Below, piece by piece: positions 47,362-60,700 of a DNA stretch of 64,000 nucleotides. The notes beneath the pieces are model-generated. The model ran no database searches and was not told the DNA's origin. It worked only from the letters and a program-made list of their open reading frames with translations. Position numbers and translations under genes: made by a program. Within the stretch, counting starts at the first letter, position 1; each line of letters starts with the position of its first letter. The stretch spans positions 17,207,934 to 17,271,933 of the forward strand of contig NC_045138.2 in assembly GCF_008831285.2 (NCBI RefSeq). The letters are read 5' to 3'. The stretch is from Nymphaea colorata (lineage: Eukaryota; Streptophyta; Magnoliopsida; Nymphaeales; Nymphaeaceae).

Positions 47362-50040
47362 ATGGCTGCGTCCCTTTCTTGTCCCGGCAGAGCTTGGATC
47401 CAAGGTGGTTCTACGCTATCGTGGAACCCTAGAAAATCCACACTTGTATCTCCGTTCTTCGTGAAATCTCCGAGGAACTTCACGGTCGTGAGGATGGCCG
47501 TCTCCGTCGAGAAGAGTAACCAATCTCCCCTCGAGAGATACGAAGCTCACTTGGATGATGCCAAGGTATACACGCCCTCTTCTTTCCTTATTTCCATTTG
47601 AGATGAACGTTGGATCCCCATCGTTTAGTTCCTCGCAAGCCTCTGGCGTTCATCAGCTCTTCTCAGGGAGAACAAAGAAGGTGACCTAATTTGGCGTGGT
47701 CATAAGAATAGGGAGAATCTCTAATCTCGAACTCGTGAGGTTGCTAAGCCATTCATCTCCAATCAAATTGATGGATTTTTAGTCTTCAGTCCAAGCATTT
47801 TAGTCTTCAATCAAGTCCTGAATGATGTTTAGGCTTAAAGATTCTTGGGCGCCAATAATCTTTAGTCTAGTGCTTACCCAAAAAAATTATATTAAATTTT
47901 GTGATCAATCGTGATTACTGTAGGTGAATTTATTGTTGGATAGAATTAAATGGGATGACAAAGGCTTGGTGGTGGCAATTGCCCAAAATGTAGACACTGG
48001 AGCCATTCTGATGCAAGGTTTTGCAAACAGGGAGGCTGTGGCTACAACCCTCAGATCATGCAAAGCAACTTTTTACAGCCGATCCAGGCAGTCTCTATGG
48101 ACTAAAGGAGAAACCTCCATGAATTTTATCAATGTCCATGATGTCTTTCTTGATTGTGATCGGGATTCGGTGAGTGTTTTACGCTTCTTCTCTAAGGAAA
48201 CTCATATTCGTCTATGGTATGAAGCTGCCAGATAGAAGGTTGAGTTCGTTTACTCTTTCTGCAGATAATCTATTTTGGGAAGCCTGATGGACCAACTTGT
48301 CACACAGGTGCAGAAACCTGCTATTACACATCAGTTGCTGACGTGCTAAAACTTCCTCAGGTTTTTTATCTTAGCCTTTTACTGAGCTTCTTTTGTTAGA
48401 TTGAGATTCATGCGTTCTTAGATTGAATATACTGCTCTATGAAACGTTACTTTTCATCTTTCTACAGGTTGAGGAAAACAGGCTGGCGTTAACGACTTTG
48501 TACTCTCTTGAATCCACTATAGCTCAACGTAAAGCTGAAATTGTAGAGGCACAAAATGCCAAGCCTTCATGGACGAAGAAGCTATTGCTTGATGAAAAGC
48601 TACTGTGCTCTAAGATCAGGTATATATGTCTTCTTGTGCATAACGTTGGTGATTAAATTTCATTCCCTTCAAAATGAGAACATATGCATTTGGTTTGGGT
48701 TTAATATATTTTATCCATTTTGTCAATAATTTCCTTTCTTCCTTAGGGATTCGTTTTATGGATTTATTTGTTATGACTTGTGACTGTTACCACTTTCAGT
48801 TTGGTAGCTGAGCATTTTTTTGGTGTACTTGAGCCAAGTTCACATTATTAAATATTAACTAGATACTTTACGGATTTTTCAAAATGCCTGACCATGGTAT
48901 ATGGTAAAGTGTGACGGTGAAATCATATAGTCAAACTCTGTTGATGATTTTGCCAGGGCACCTCCTTCAAATGTAATACCAGAGACTTAGATGCATGTTT
49001 GAGGAAAATGAGAAAAATGAAGCAGTAATGGAACTATGTTAGTATGATTAGATAGCTGAGACAATGAATGAACGAACAAAAAGAAAAATGAAGAACGTAA
49101 GAGGTGAAGACTTAGCAGAAGAAAAATATTGTCGTGTAATTGATTAAAAATATTATAATTAGATATGCTTAAACTGCTAAAGTAACTTATCTTGAAAAAC
49201 ATCTAAAAGAAACAACCAAACAGAAGAAATCATAGCATTACACAAACACACACATGCACACCAAGGACGAAACTGTACACTAATCTTGGATATTAACGAC
49301 TCTTTAATGGAAAAAAAAGGAAGAAAACGAGATTTTCTAGCACATTGCTGGTATCATATAGTATATTCTTGTTGAGCTGTTCATTTTGAGGTCTGATTCA
49401 TCTTTGTTGTTCGAATTTCTAGCATTTGAGGCTAATAGATTTGGCCATTAGGATTCCTGTGAAATGTTGTTTATTTACGTGGAGAAGATTTCCACGATCT
49501 AACATAAAATTTGCAGCAGATGATTGAACTAGGTCCTCTACTTCCGGCTTCAGCTGTGGATAGGAATTGTGTGTGCAGAACCAGAGTACTTTGTTTACTC
49601 AATTCCTTTAAATCTTCATACCTCACAGATTATTAAGGTGGTTCAGGGAGTAGCTTATGCATCAGTAATTACGTATATGGTTCAAAATGCTCTTGTAGAA
49701 TACAACCATTGCAATCTCTAGTTAACAGAAAAGTACTCATTTGAGGGTTTTATTTCCTTCTGTCGATGGTTAAAGGTTACCTTCTTGTTACTAAATTGTA
49801 TTTCAGTTCTGATCATGGGATGTAGCTTTCTCCAGGGAAGAGGCCGGCGAGTTGTGCCAAACATTGGAAAATGCTGAAGAAAGTAAACGGACAGCATCGG
49901 AAATGGCAGATGTACTGTATCACTCAATGGTCCTGCTTGCAAATAAGGGCGTAAAGATGGAGGAAGTTCTTGCAGTCCTCAGAGAGAGATTCTCTCAGTC
50001 AGGTATTGAGGAAAAGAGCAGTAGAAAACCAAAGCACTGA
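47362..50040 (+). CDS. HISN2: Histidine biosynthesis bifunctional enzyme: phosphoribosyl-ATP pyrophosphohydrolase and phosphoribosyl-AMP cyclohydrolase, 300 aa
   Basis: HISN2 catalyses the second and third steps of histidine synthesis, PR-ATP to PR-AMP to ProFAR, in plastids. Exons are 47362-47565, 47924-48169, 48265-48360, 48468-48619 and 49836-50040 (903 bp, all GT-AG). Residues 1 to about 55 are Ser/Arg/Lys-rich, like a plastid transit peptide. The HisI cyclohydrolase domain (about 70-180) shows LMQGFANREA, SRSRQSLWTKGETSMNFINV, the metal site DCDRDS and GPTCHTG. The HisE domain (about 185-285) shows LYSLESTIAQRK, KIREEAGEL and EMADVLYH with the acidic metal ligands. Domain order I-E matches bacterial HisIE and plant HISN2. 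An upstream in-frame stretch lacks an ATG, so the start at 47362 is clear. Intron 4 is 1.2 kb. A broken copy of exon 2 lies near 38.2-38.8 kb. Confidence 0.95.
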
Positions 50041-50093
50041 GAACCCGGCTATAGACTAAAGTTATTGGTTTCACTCTGACCCTATGTTGTGCC

Positions 50094-50114
50094 TTCTTCT
50101 TCTTCTTCTTCTAG
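50094..50114. repeat. (CTT)n microsatellite in the HISN2 3' UTR
   Basis: A short run of CTT triplets about 55 bp after the stop codon. Confidence 0.85.
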
Positions 50115-50329
50115 TGAAAGGCTACAACCATGATGTATGTCTTATTTTGGACTTTGAAGTAATGCTATCAATGAAGCTTCTAAAACTTCGAACTCTGTGA
50201 TGCAAACTTTCTGGGAAGTGATGTCTTCAGTTCGAATGTGCATGTATGCTATACGGTTGTATATTTTCTGCAAAAATACGTCTGAACTTTGAACAGGCAG
50301 CAACCGAGCCTACTGGAGTTATGGTTATG

Positions 50330-50404
50330 TATTTGAGCATGCATCTTTACAGCATATTTGAGCATGCATCTTTACAGCATATTTGAGCATGCATCTTTAC
50401 AGCA
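50330..50404. repeat. Perfect three-copy 25-bp tandem repeat downstream of HISN2
   Basis: The unit TATTTGAGCATGCATC plus TTTACAGCA occurs three times without change at 50330, 50355 and 50380. Each carries the palindrome GCATGC. Confidence 0.95.
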
Positions 50405-53085
50405 CCTGGTTTTTTCCTTTGTGTGTGTGTGTGATTTGATCTAACCATGAGATTCACTTCAACATGCGGTATGTCATTTAGGTGCCTATGGTTAGTTTTC
50501 ACTTTGCTTGTTCTCAAACACTGTATATCTAAAGAAAATTTTGGTAAAGCATTCATCTTTTTACAAAAACTTGCGTTGCAAGGAGAAGTTGCTCAGATGG
50601 TGCTTCTGCAGAAAGATTCGTCCATAACAGCAATCATCAATGAGGTGAAAGTAAGCCTAATTATATCTATTGTTCATAAGAATAACTCCAAGAGAAGCCT
50701 AATTATATCTATTGTTCATAAGAGTAACTCCAAGAGAATCAAATTCTCTTGACACCAATTGGTGCCGTCTGAAGAACAGGAACGACACTTCATCAAGACA
50801 ACTAACTAACAAAAAATCAGTATATGTGACGTGGCCTTGGCTTCAATAGTCATGGCAAGTCTCTTCCCGTATCCACTGAAAGAACATGCCAAATCAAACC
50901 ACTTTCTGCACCTTTTATACCTGCCGAAACAGACACGTAGCTAAATTAATGTGTACATAACTAAATTAACTCCCACATGTAAGTCTTCATGTAACATGAC
51001 AAATTCAGCATGAAAGCATATAGGATTACAACTAAAACCTATCTGCATATGCAGTAGGCACACACACACACACGCAAGAGGATCCAAAAAGGGCCATTTT
51101 CCTGTTGTCTGTGCTTATGAACCTATTAAGCATTTTAATGGTCCTGTTAGTGACAATCTGTCAAGATACTTCATTTAGGGGATCAGATTTTTATTACCTT
51201 ATAAAAAAATGATAAAACTTTTCTGATGACCATCTTCTTTTCACAAAAATCGTAGAAAAAAATGGACGGCTCCATTGATGCAGGGTACCTCTGTTTTGGT
51301 GAAGTATTTTTATACATCCGTGATCATAATATTCTTAGAACATCTATTCCAAGCATATACACTTTCAAGAAACATAACCGTGTTCTATCAAACACTGTCC
51401 CACATCTTCCAAAAATCATTCCTCACATTTAAAATCTGAAGAGAAGTTTAAAAAAGCCAATAAAGAAGGAAAAAAATCTCAAATCAATAATCAACTACAC
51501 CCAATGAAGTGCTAGAAAGGCGGAGGAGGCTTGAACTTCAAATCATATCTTAACCAAATCTTTTATTGCATCAGCATGTTCCACTTTATTAACCATTTGG
51601 TATATTATAACATTTTTTACAGCCAAACATTGAAAATTAAATAGGTTGATGCAATATAAAATTTAGATGAAATGGAATTTCTATACCATTTGGAGATCAA
51701 GCCTTCTCCCTACCACTTGATGTAGTTGATGACTGCTTTGTGAATCTTTTTTTTTTCGACTCTTTCCATGTCTGTTGCTTTAGCCCACACACACGTGCGT
51801 GTGTGTGTGTCCGTGATTCTTCTCCTGCTTATTTCCCTCTCCCTTTGTGCAAGTTTTAAAATAGCTAGCGAGCACCCATGCAGACATCTTCACAAGTCCT
51901 GCCAATCTTAAAATTTCAGTCGCTTAAACTAATTAAGCTTGGTTGATTTGATTTTGAACCTTTATTTCAATACATGCATTCTGCTTCATGCATTTACCAG
52001 ATTTTTAAAAATTAACTATTGAAAAAAAAAGTAAAAAATTTACGTCAGACTTCAATTATAGCTTTAGAGGACTTTGTTTATAGGTGTAGATTCTTTGCCT
52101 CCTCTTCCTCCGAATCATGTTCTTCACGAGGCATGCACCTCCCTGCTCAAAGATACTCATCACAAGACCAGAACCCTGGTCTATTCAGCGCCTAATCCTG
52201 ACCAGAAAGAATTTGGAAACACAAACCTGCCCTGATAAATATGAGCAAACAATGGTTAGAACTAAACATTTTCCATCCAAAAGCGAGTTCTTGTTAAATG
52301 TTTTCTTACCACAGGCAGTCAAATAAATTGTCTTTGAAACGTAAGGCGCTCCTGTTACATTACTATTAGTTATGCGTACTTTGGTAAATTTTGAAACAAG
52401 AAGACAATGCCAAAAGATCTAATATGTCCAAAGGACATTCCTGTTAGAAACCCGATGTTAACATCAAAACTTATAAGTAGTGGCTGACCAAGTAACCACA
52501 CGATTACATTAAACCCACCGTTCTGCAGCAATAAGGGGTCAAATGCCGCTGCAGGGAGTACCAAAACCTTATAGAACATGGCAAATTTGCTTAAATGGTA
52601 GTTCTAAAACCACTACTTTTTTTCAATAAGTTGTGAACATTTGCTTTCCTCCTTATACATATATTAACTATATCGGAGTGAATAGCGTTTATGCATCATC
52701 CTTCTTATACCTACAAAAATCGAAATAGAGACACGGCAACTACACCCCTGCCCATAAAGCCTTCTTATTCATACATCGCTTGTTTTTTTTTTTTCTTTAC
52801 CTTGTTTTATTTACTGGTAAACTATGATCAAGCATGGACCGTTCTTCACACACTCATGTGTCCAAGATTAGGTCCGAAACCTTTTACTTTTATCGTGTCT
52901 TCGGGTCAATGTCTACCCAATCACGGCAATCCCTCCACAGCCTCAAAACCTCCTTTCATACTTTCCCATCTTAAACCCTTTGAGAGAGAGAGAGAGAGAG
53001 GGGGAGGGAGATATGGCCTAATCCTGTTGGTTCCATTGCTCTCTCGCCTCTCCATCTCCAAACCGAGCGACGGAGAGAGACGGAG
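50405..53085. other. Intergenic between HISN2 and OSB, no gene seen
   Basis: A 42-bp tandem duplication sits at 50653-50736 (unit beginning AAGCCTAATTATATC). Dinucleotide tracts lie at 51059-51073 (CA) and at 51786-51810 (CA then GT, a palindrome). A 158-codon frame at 52691-53167 runs over the OSB leader out of frame with OSB and is not protein-like. Confidence 0.55.
52982..53000. promoter_or_regulatory. GA-repeat in the OSB leader or promoter
   Basis: About nine GA units followed by G-rich sequence lie 85 bp before the OSB start codon. GA tracts at this position are common in plant core promoters and leaders; any role here is inference. Confidence 0.4.
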
Positions 53086-55527
53086 ATGGCATCCCTGTTT
53101 GGGCTTGCGGCTCCAGCCATATCAAAAATCATCTATGGAAGAAACCATCTTCCTCTCTCGCCTTTGAAGTCCAATTCCGCTGTCTCTCTCCAATTTACTG
53201 TGCAAAGGACGGATAAGCTTGGTCTTCGGTACAATTTTCCGAAATGCTCCGCCCGGTACACCACCGACTTCGTGCAGGAAGAACGAGTGGTCTATCCGCG
53301 GCCGTCTGAAATCCCTTGGCAGAAAGAGCTCGCCAATTCCGTCAATCTCATCGGTGTTGTTGGGACGCCTGTTCAAATTAAGCACCTGGATAGCGGGAAG
53401 GTTCTTGCTTGGACTCGACTTGCCGTCAAAACGTCGGCCACAGAGACACTCTGGTTGAGTTTTTTGTTCAAATGTTTTTCAGTCTCTGGCTTTTCTAGAT
53501 ACGACTTTGGGGAAGCTGTGAAAAATCCCCTTTTCTCGATAGTTTCGTTCCGCTTGTTATTCATGAATTGATATTGGTGTTGCTTTAGGCTTGTCAACTG
53601 CCATCAGCGAACGAATTAAAGAATATTTGTGATGGTTTCACCATGTTCTTAGCATGAGTTGCTCCTATCCGTTCATTCGTAGCAAGTGCCGATAGAATCT
53701 GATACTTTAGCACCTGTCTTTCTTTCTGTTTTCTTGTGTTTTTATGTAATGATAGAACTAAAGCTCATTATGCATTGCGTGCTACTCTACTATAAATGAA
53801 AATGTCTTGTATTTAGTCTAATTAAGATAGTATAGACTTGTTATATCTGGGAGTTCGTAGTTGGAAAATTTTGAACAAAGCATGACTTTATCTTAAAAAG
53901 TTGATCTAATCTTTTTATTCGTGTTATTTTGAAATCCAGAAGCGAATATAATTTATTACAATCGAAAATGAGCTTAAAAAATTGATAGCATTGCTGCCTC
54001 GAGAAATTTTGAGCAATTGGAGAAGAAAGCATAGAAGATGAACTTCATGATAATTAAGCCTGAAGTTGCGTCCGTAGTGACGATTTCTATACCTCCTAGT
54101 ATCTATTTACCTGTGTTTTACATCTATCAAAATATTAGGGAATACTCAGTTTTTATGTGCTAAAGCCTAAAACTTATGCAAAAAAATGTATCTTGATGAA
54201 TGAGGCCTATGGTACCAAGTCGTAATCCATGTGATTGACAGCATTGATACACAAAGGGCAAAGGTGAGTCCTTGGTGAAAATACTGTGAAGTTGAATTTG
54301 AATTGACAACACTATTATAAGCAAGCTTATCGGTTAGGTTGATAGTGAAATCGTGAAAGCATAAGAAGCGCATGCAGATTGCAGGGACCTTCAAGGCATG
54401 CATAAAAATGTATTGCACAGAAGTATATTTTGAGAATCATTTTCTCCAACTTCATTGTTTCACATTATGTATGTGTGTCATCCGTACCTTAAGAGAATCA
54501 TATTACACGTTTTATATATGTGTGCGAGCATGCTGTTTCCATCGTTTGAGTTCCTGGACCATCGTGTCAATGTTTCATGAAAATATGTTATTGAAAGCCA
54601 TATAGCAAAAACTGAGCTGTGTAGGCAAGGATTTGATTAGAGCAACGCCATTTGTTTTCCATTATAAGCTGCATGAAAAAGCTTGCTCAATTTCTGTTGC
54701 TTCTGCAGGATAGGTCTGACATTTTGGAATGAGTTGGCTTATGTGGCATTTCAGCACATGGAAAAAAGCCAGAGAATCTATGTATCTGGCAGGCTTGTAT
54801 CAGATGTAGTTAATGGAGATGATGATAAACCCCAAGCATACTACAAGGTTTTGTTCTACTTTCTGCTACCTTTATCTGCTCATTCATGTAGCGTTTCTCT
54901 GCATGGACTGTTAAAATGTTGCTTCTCTTGTAGGTTGTCGTCAATCAGCTAAATTTCATTGAGAAGAGCTCAGGTTCCTCGTTATATGAATCAGATAAAA
55001 ACTCCATGAACTCAGGTGCATGATTTTCTTCGCCCTTGAACCTTTCTTTTCTGAAGTCAGAACATGGTTGGAACTAGCCTTTCTTGGTCCCGAAAACTCT
55101 TTGTTTTGTTGGCTTTTAGGTGAAAGGCGTGGAACATATTCTGGAACTCAGACAGGCACGACTCAGGAGCTATGGCAAGCGTTTTTTGCCAACCCTTCTG
55201 AATGGTGGGATAACAGGAGCAGCAAGGTAGATGATCTCTCACCACATGCCTGCAATAGTGCACAGAGAGTAGCGTATGCTGGAGGTTCTAGCTTTAACCA
55301 TTATTTTGCTCTTGTTGTTGATGCAAAACTTGTCTTCACTTTTGCAGAGAAATCCTAAGTACCCAGATTTCAAGCACAAGGACACTGGAGAAGCTTTATG
55401 GATAGAAGGAAGGAACAATCCGTCATGGGTTAAGTCACAGCTGGCTGTCCTCGACTCAAAAATGCAGTCTCTCCAAAGAGACGAGTCAAATATGCAGTTT
55501 TTGTTCTCATCCAGCAAAGACCTCTAG
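53086..55527 (+). CDS. OSB organellar single-stranded DNA-binding protein, one PDF motif, 291 aa
   Basis: Plant-specific OSB proteins bind single-stranded DNA in mitochondria or plastids; Arabidopsis OSB1 suppresses recombination of mitochondrial DNA. Exons are 53086-53453, 54709-54847, 54934-55015, 55120-55226 and 55348-55527 (876 bp). The exon 1 donor is GTTGAG, a weaker form, but the frame across it (ETLW-IGLTFWNELA) is that of the family. Residues 1 to about 60 look like an organellar transit peptide. The SSB-like OB fold spans about 80-190 (VNLIGVVGTPVQIKHL to YYKVVVNQLNFI). A single C-terminal PDF motif follows at about 213-262: ELWQAFFANPSEWWDNR, then NPKYPDFKHK, GEALW. Some family members have two or three PDF motifs. 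Which paralogue (OSB1-4) cannot be decided by eye. Confidence 0.92.
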
Positions 55528-55911
55528 CCCTTCTGATTCCCTGGGAGCTCCTCTCATTTTTGCTCGCGGTTGGAAAAAAAAAAAAAACCTGCCATATTAA
55601 GATGATTTAGTTCAATGCGCACAGTTTTCCTCTGCATTTGTATATTTGTCATCTTTTATCGACCAGTATTAATCGTCTCTTATCAATTTGTTGGTGCCAA
55701 GTTTCTGTATAAAATTCTTAATTTTGGTTTTTGTTGGAGTAGCTCTGATTTGATCATATCAAGAAAATGTTGGCTTGTTGATTAACCTCATAAATTTTTG
55801 AATCTTTCCCATGATTATGACCCTGCTGAGTGAGTTATAGGACCAGGACATAATTCACGATTAACTAATAATTGATTCAAGTTCTGAAAAGTTAGGGTCT
55901 TTAAAATGCTT

Positions 55912-56530
55912 TCCAGAAGTTCAGCGTATCACGCAAGGCCGGTTCTTCGGATGGAATACCTTTTAACGCTTTAATAGGTGATTTAGTAAGAGAGAGGTTT
56001 CTCCGTGGGAGGAAGGAACACATGATTTTAGTCCTATGGTTCATGTGACACGAGCAGGCATGTATGGTACCCTAAGTCTGGTGTCTACCATCATTACTCC
56101 AAGAACCCCAATCTCACCTGAATAGAAATATGGTTCTGCACATTGATCGAGGGACTGCAACCGTTCATAATCCAATAAGTGCATAATAGTACTGCAGAAA
56201 AATTGTATTCCACGTACATAGCTTTAGAATTGAAGAACGTGCCATTTGCGACCCTCCAATTTTTACCAAGAATGCTTCAACCAAAATTGCCTAAAAAATG
56301 GATTCCCCATGACCCCTTAGATAAAGAAAAAAGCATTCAAATCACTGAAATTCCATTGAGGTGTGATTTCTTGTTAGACGCAACGATAGATGGTCGTAGG
56401 CTTTTAACACAGAACGACATACTTTTTCCTGAAAAAGTAACTGTAAAATCCAGATTGTACCAAATCATCTCTCTCTCTCTCATTTATTTTGTAGACAAAT
56501 CTGGGAAATCAAAATTATCGCGATATTTTA
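55912..56530. repeat. Segmental duplicate of the flanks of the PPR gene, without the PPR gene
   Basis: 55912-56248 matches 43029-43432 and 56247-56530 matches 46372-46655. The two blocks abut here, with a short CATTTG/CATTTTCG-like word at the junction. A 141-codon open frame (56179-56604) crosses the junction, but the corresponding frame in the other copy is broken and it is probably not a gene. Confidence 0.92.
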
Positions 56531-56544
56531 AGGCCTCTGAGAAA

Positions 56545-57781
56545 CGTGGTGGGTGGTTCGTAATAGGCAGTTTTTCCGGTAAATATTTTTTCACGACAAA
56601 ATGAGAACCAGCCGAGTACTGTAGAATTTGTCCAACAAGGTCGGACAACAAAAGACGATTGGAATTTTAGCGGTCAGGTTCATCTAATATTCAACAGAAC
56701 TGCATCACCAAGTTGCAGTCCACATAACCTTCCACTTTTCGGGGATGAACAGTGTATATATCGACCATAACTAAATGAATTACACAGCAATACGCACCGA
56801 TCATTCTATACTGCTGAAAATCAATTTCTTCCTCTTCACGGCTGCTGGCTATCGTTATCGGGGGCAGCTATGTGGTCTGCTTTCAGGAGCGGGGAGTCAC
56901 AAATTCATTTTTCGCTCTTTTCCAGCTTCGTTCAACTCGTGAGAGCCACAAATCGGCAGCGCCAGCGGCTACCACTAGAAAGCGAAGGAGGCCAGGGACA
57001 TAGTAGTGTACAGGAGGGACTTTTATGAAATCACAACCGAATCGACACCGGATACACGATTACCGAGGTCAGAACTGCCTTGATCTTTTACATTCTATCA
57101 GTTCACAAGATTACATTAACCGGTAATAATGAGAACATATACAAAAATTATTTCAAAAATTAAAAAACATTACGTCCCCTATAGCCCACATTTCCCATAG
57201 ACATGGGGCCTCAGAGCACGAACCAAATATTGCACGCATGAATGGAACTCCCTCTCACGGTGTGGTAATAGGTTTCACTCGACCAATACACTGAAAAAAC
57301 AACGGGAGAGAGAATATAAACCACCTTAATTATTAAGGCTGGAAACCACATACAAGCCTCACTAGTCACCAATTTGCACGTACATCTTGAACCAGAGGGC
57401 AGTGCTCAAAATTTTCAACACGAATTCCTCTATGAATCTACTGCATCCAAGTACTATTACATCAGTCACTGTACATCTGTAAATAATTCCAACCAATTTT
57501 ACAAAAACCCTTGCCTTTCACCATCATCTCTGTACATCCTACGACCGACTTCCACCCAATTCAACTCTTACCTTTTTGTTAGGGGTGCCCTCAATCTTCC
57601 AGTTTTAGCTGACGCTGGAAAACAGCGACTTTATTATACATCCATAGTCCGCTGCAAATGTATTCCAGAAGAACTGACGAATCGTGAAAAGAGATAATTG
57701 GGATCTAACGTTTAGTGCCTGCAGCATGACTGGTGAACAGTGAAAAAATACAGGATAATATTCATCTTCTGGTCTGTGATT
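56545..57781. other. Intergenic between OSB and MED14, no gene seen
   Basis: No supported coding exon. The part next to 57781 probably contains the MED14 3' UTR on the minus strand. Confidence 0.5.
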
Positions 57782-60700
57782 TCATGTTGCAGCAGATGTC
57801 ACATTTGCAGCAGAACCGTCTCTTAGTTGCTGCAGAGAGTTTTGAAGTGCCCGCAGCAAGAACTCTGCTATTATTCTTAATCTTCCCTGGTTGCCATCAA
57901 CACCAGCATTTCCACTTCCATAAACCTCTACTGCCCTTGTTACTCTCTGCTTGCATCTCTCCCAGTCTTCAAGGCGTGTCCAGCAAGCTCGCCCGCCATG
58001 ACTCCCTTCCATTCCCAGAAGAGACATTTGTGTTGTCTCGCCAAAAGTGTATCGCAATCTAATGGATACACAATATGGAAGCCAAGCTGCACCACCAGCA
58101 GCATTTATATGTGGTACATGAGTTGGATCCAAAACCAGGGTGAGGCCAAAATCAACAGAGCTATGTGCCCGGTCATAGTGAATATTACTTTTTGACACTC
58201 CGCGGCCAGAGTTTTCTGTGTGTTCATCTGCAGAAAAACCACCATGACTCTCGAGGCACAGCTCAATTTGAGGCTTCTGCATTCCAGCGGCATCCCCAAA
58301 TTGCCCCTGTAACAACCCTTTCTTCCAGGATATCAGCTTCAGGAATTCACGGAGAACCGAAACGGGAAGTGTTAGTAAGGTGATAAAAGAAGCTACACGA
58401 GATGCATCATAAGGCTCTGATGCTACACGCCTGCTAAAGTAGTCACAAATTTCTGCTATTTCAGATGGAGTGAGCTCCTCCTGCACATTGTGATTTTGTT
58501 GCTGCTGCTGTGGATTGTGAAACCGTTTGACACTAAGCACTTGGAGTAGAAGCTGCATACGATGCACACTGACAGCAAAAACATAACCCCTGCAACAGAA
58601 AATGAAAATGATGTTAGTATGACAAAAATAGACTATAATGAAATGAAAACAATTAAAACATAGGAGCATAACTCTTTTAAGTGAATGTCGGATGTGACCT
58701 GAGCCCCTGATCATTTCTTTTATGTGATATTCATAGAATGTAAGAAAAAATCCAAACGGTATAAGCATTAGTATTTTATGTGTGTGTGCTCTTGAAGAAT
58801 ACACACCTCAGCAAGAGACACACAATTTGCAAATAGGCATCAAAACAATCTATGTGCATGTATATGTGCATATGTGTGCCTAAGTCTGCTGAGTTTTATC
58901 TCTGTGCGCAACATCTTGCAGATTCCATAATATCCCACAACAGATGAGTAAATTTAGCTCCATATAGAGGTCAAAGAAAAGTGAGCTCTCACCTTCATTC
59001 CACTTAACCTAACAATATATTTATTTCAGTAAAAGATGAAAACCAAAACGTAACAGCTTCAGAAACACCAACCGTAGCATCCAGATGAAAACCTTGGTCT
59101 ACTGCATAACCAATCATTTATAGGAATGAGATGTCCAACCTCCCACTAGAGAGAACATTTTTTTCCCATTAAAGAAGATGTCTCTTTCTATACGAAGGAT
59201 TCATTGGTTTTTTACTATTTTGGATTTTGACATCTGCTTATGCACTTTGTACAATAAAATGTTCAATTCAAAGAACTGCACTTAGCAGCCCCTTCCCTGC
59301 ATATGAAACAGCTCTGCAGAAATAAATGGCAGAAACCTGAAACACTGGATTAATTCATTAGCCAGGAAGAGGCCTAGAAGTGCATTCACTTTAGCGGTGG
59401 GAATATTCTTTGTTTTGCCCTTCATCTCAGATTCCTGCCGATTCATGCGAGCAAAATGTCATTTATAACCACCTTAATTTCTAGTTTTATAAAGTTTAAA
59501 AATCAAAACAATAAACATTTCACAAGAACTTGGCAGTATAAGAAATGTCTGAATCAAAGATGACACTCTTGAAAAGAGAAGGTAAAGACCTATATCACAC
59601 AGACACTGGCCAAATGACAGCTGCACCCATGTTGAAATTCATGACACAGGTACAGACATGGGATACTGCTTGGAGACAGTCATAGCCGTGATCTGTGCAC
59701 TACACATATTTTATGCACTTTTTCATCTAATTTTGCATGCAGGCAACTATAACAGACTCCAATATTGTGTTTCCTATAAATCATTTACAACTCCATAGCC
59801 CTTTCTTCATTAGGTAAATTGTATTATCCTTTTTCATATCAAAACCTTTGAAACTGTAAATATTTCTATCGTATGTTGTTTACAACATAATGATTATTTC
59901 TTCACAGTTTTTGTTTCACACTCACACACCATGCCCACACTAATTTTTGTTAAACTGTTCTGTACATGAGTGTGCAGCATGTGACACAGGTAAAAACTAA
60001 CATGGGATTAGATGCTTACAAACAAAATCATTTGGACCAAAGAAAGCATCTCATATAGATGCACTTACCCCACAAAGAACCTTAAGGCTGGTTGCTCCAG
60101 GTCCAAATTCAAGAGTGTTCCTTCATTATCTTTCAAGATTGATCCAAGTATTTCCTTAATAATGTCAGGTAACTGAGTAAAGAGCCACAAGACTCCAAAA
60201 TATTTCAGGATATTTCTCAAGACCTTTTTCAGAGCAGCAAGAGGAACCCACCCTCCTCCATAGCCACCATCATCTCCAAGACCAATGAAAGCAGCGCTAC
60301 TTAGTTCTCCTCTAACTTGAGCCGGGACTGTAGTCCCAGATGGAAGGCGTACTGGCAAGCCTGAGTTTGTCGCACCCAAGTTTGAAGCTCCAAGCAGGCT
60401 GTTGCCTATTCGGTTCAAACTAACCCCCTGGTTTCCAATCATCGTACCAGACCTAGGAAATCCAAGAGAAGTGACTGTGTTGACTCGGCTACCAGTGGTG
60501 GCAGTGGGCTGTGAAGCCACAGAACTTAAGCTTGGATTTGTAGTGCTTGAATTCATGGAACCAATCACATTTGGTGCTCCCCCACTAAAGTTGGTATCAA
60601 AATTGTTCAACCCTTGAGCAACATGCTCCATTATGAATGGCCGAAATTGTGGACAAGGGAAGGATCCACCAGCAGTAGGACCACCCTTTGGAGGTGTTGC

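Noticed and set aside
52691-53167. 158-codon open frame before OSB
   Set aside because: It overlaps the OSB start in a different frame, contains the GA repeat and homopolymers, and does not look like protein; it is leader sequence.
56179-56604. 141-codon open frame downstream of OSB
   Set aside because: It crosses the join between two duplicated blocks and its counterpart near 46.4 kb has frameshifts and stops, so coding conservation is lacking.
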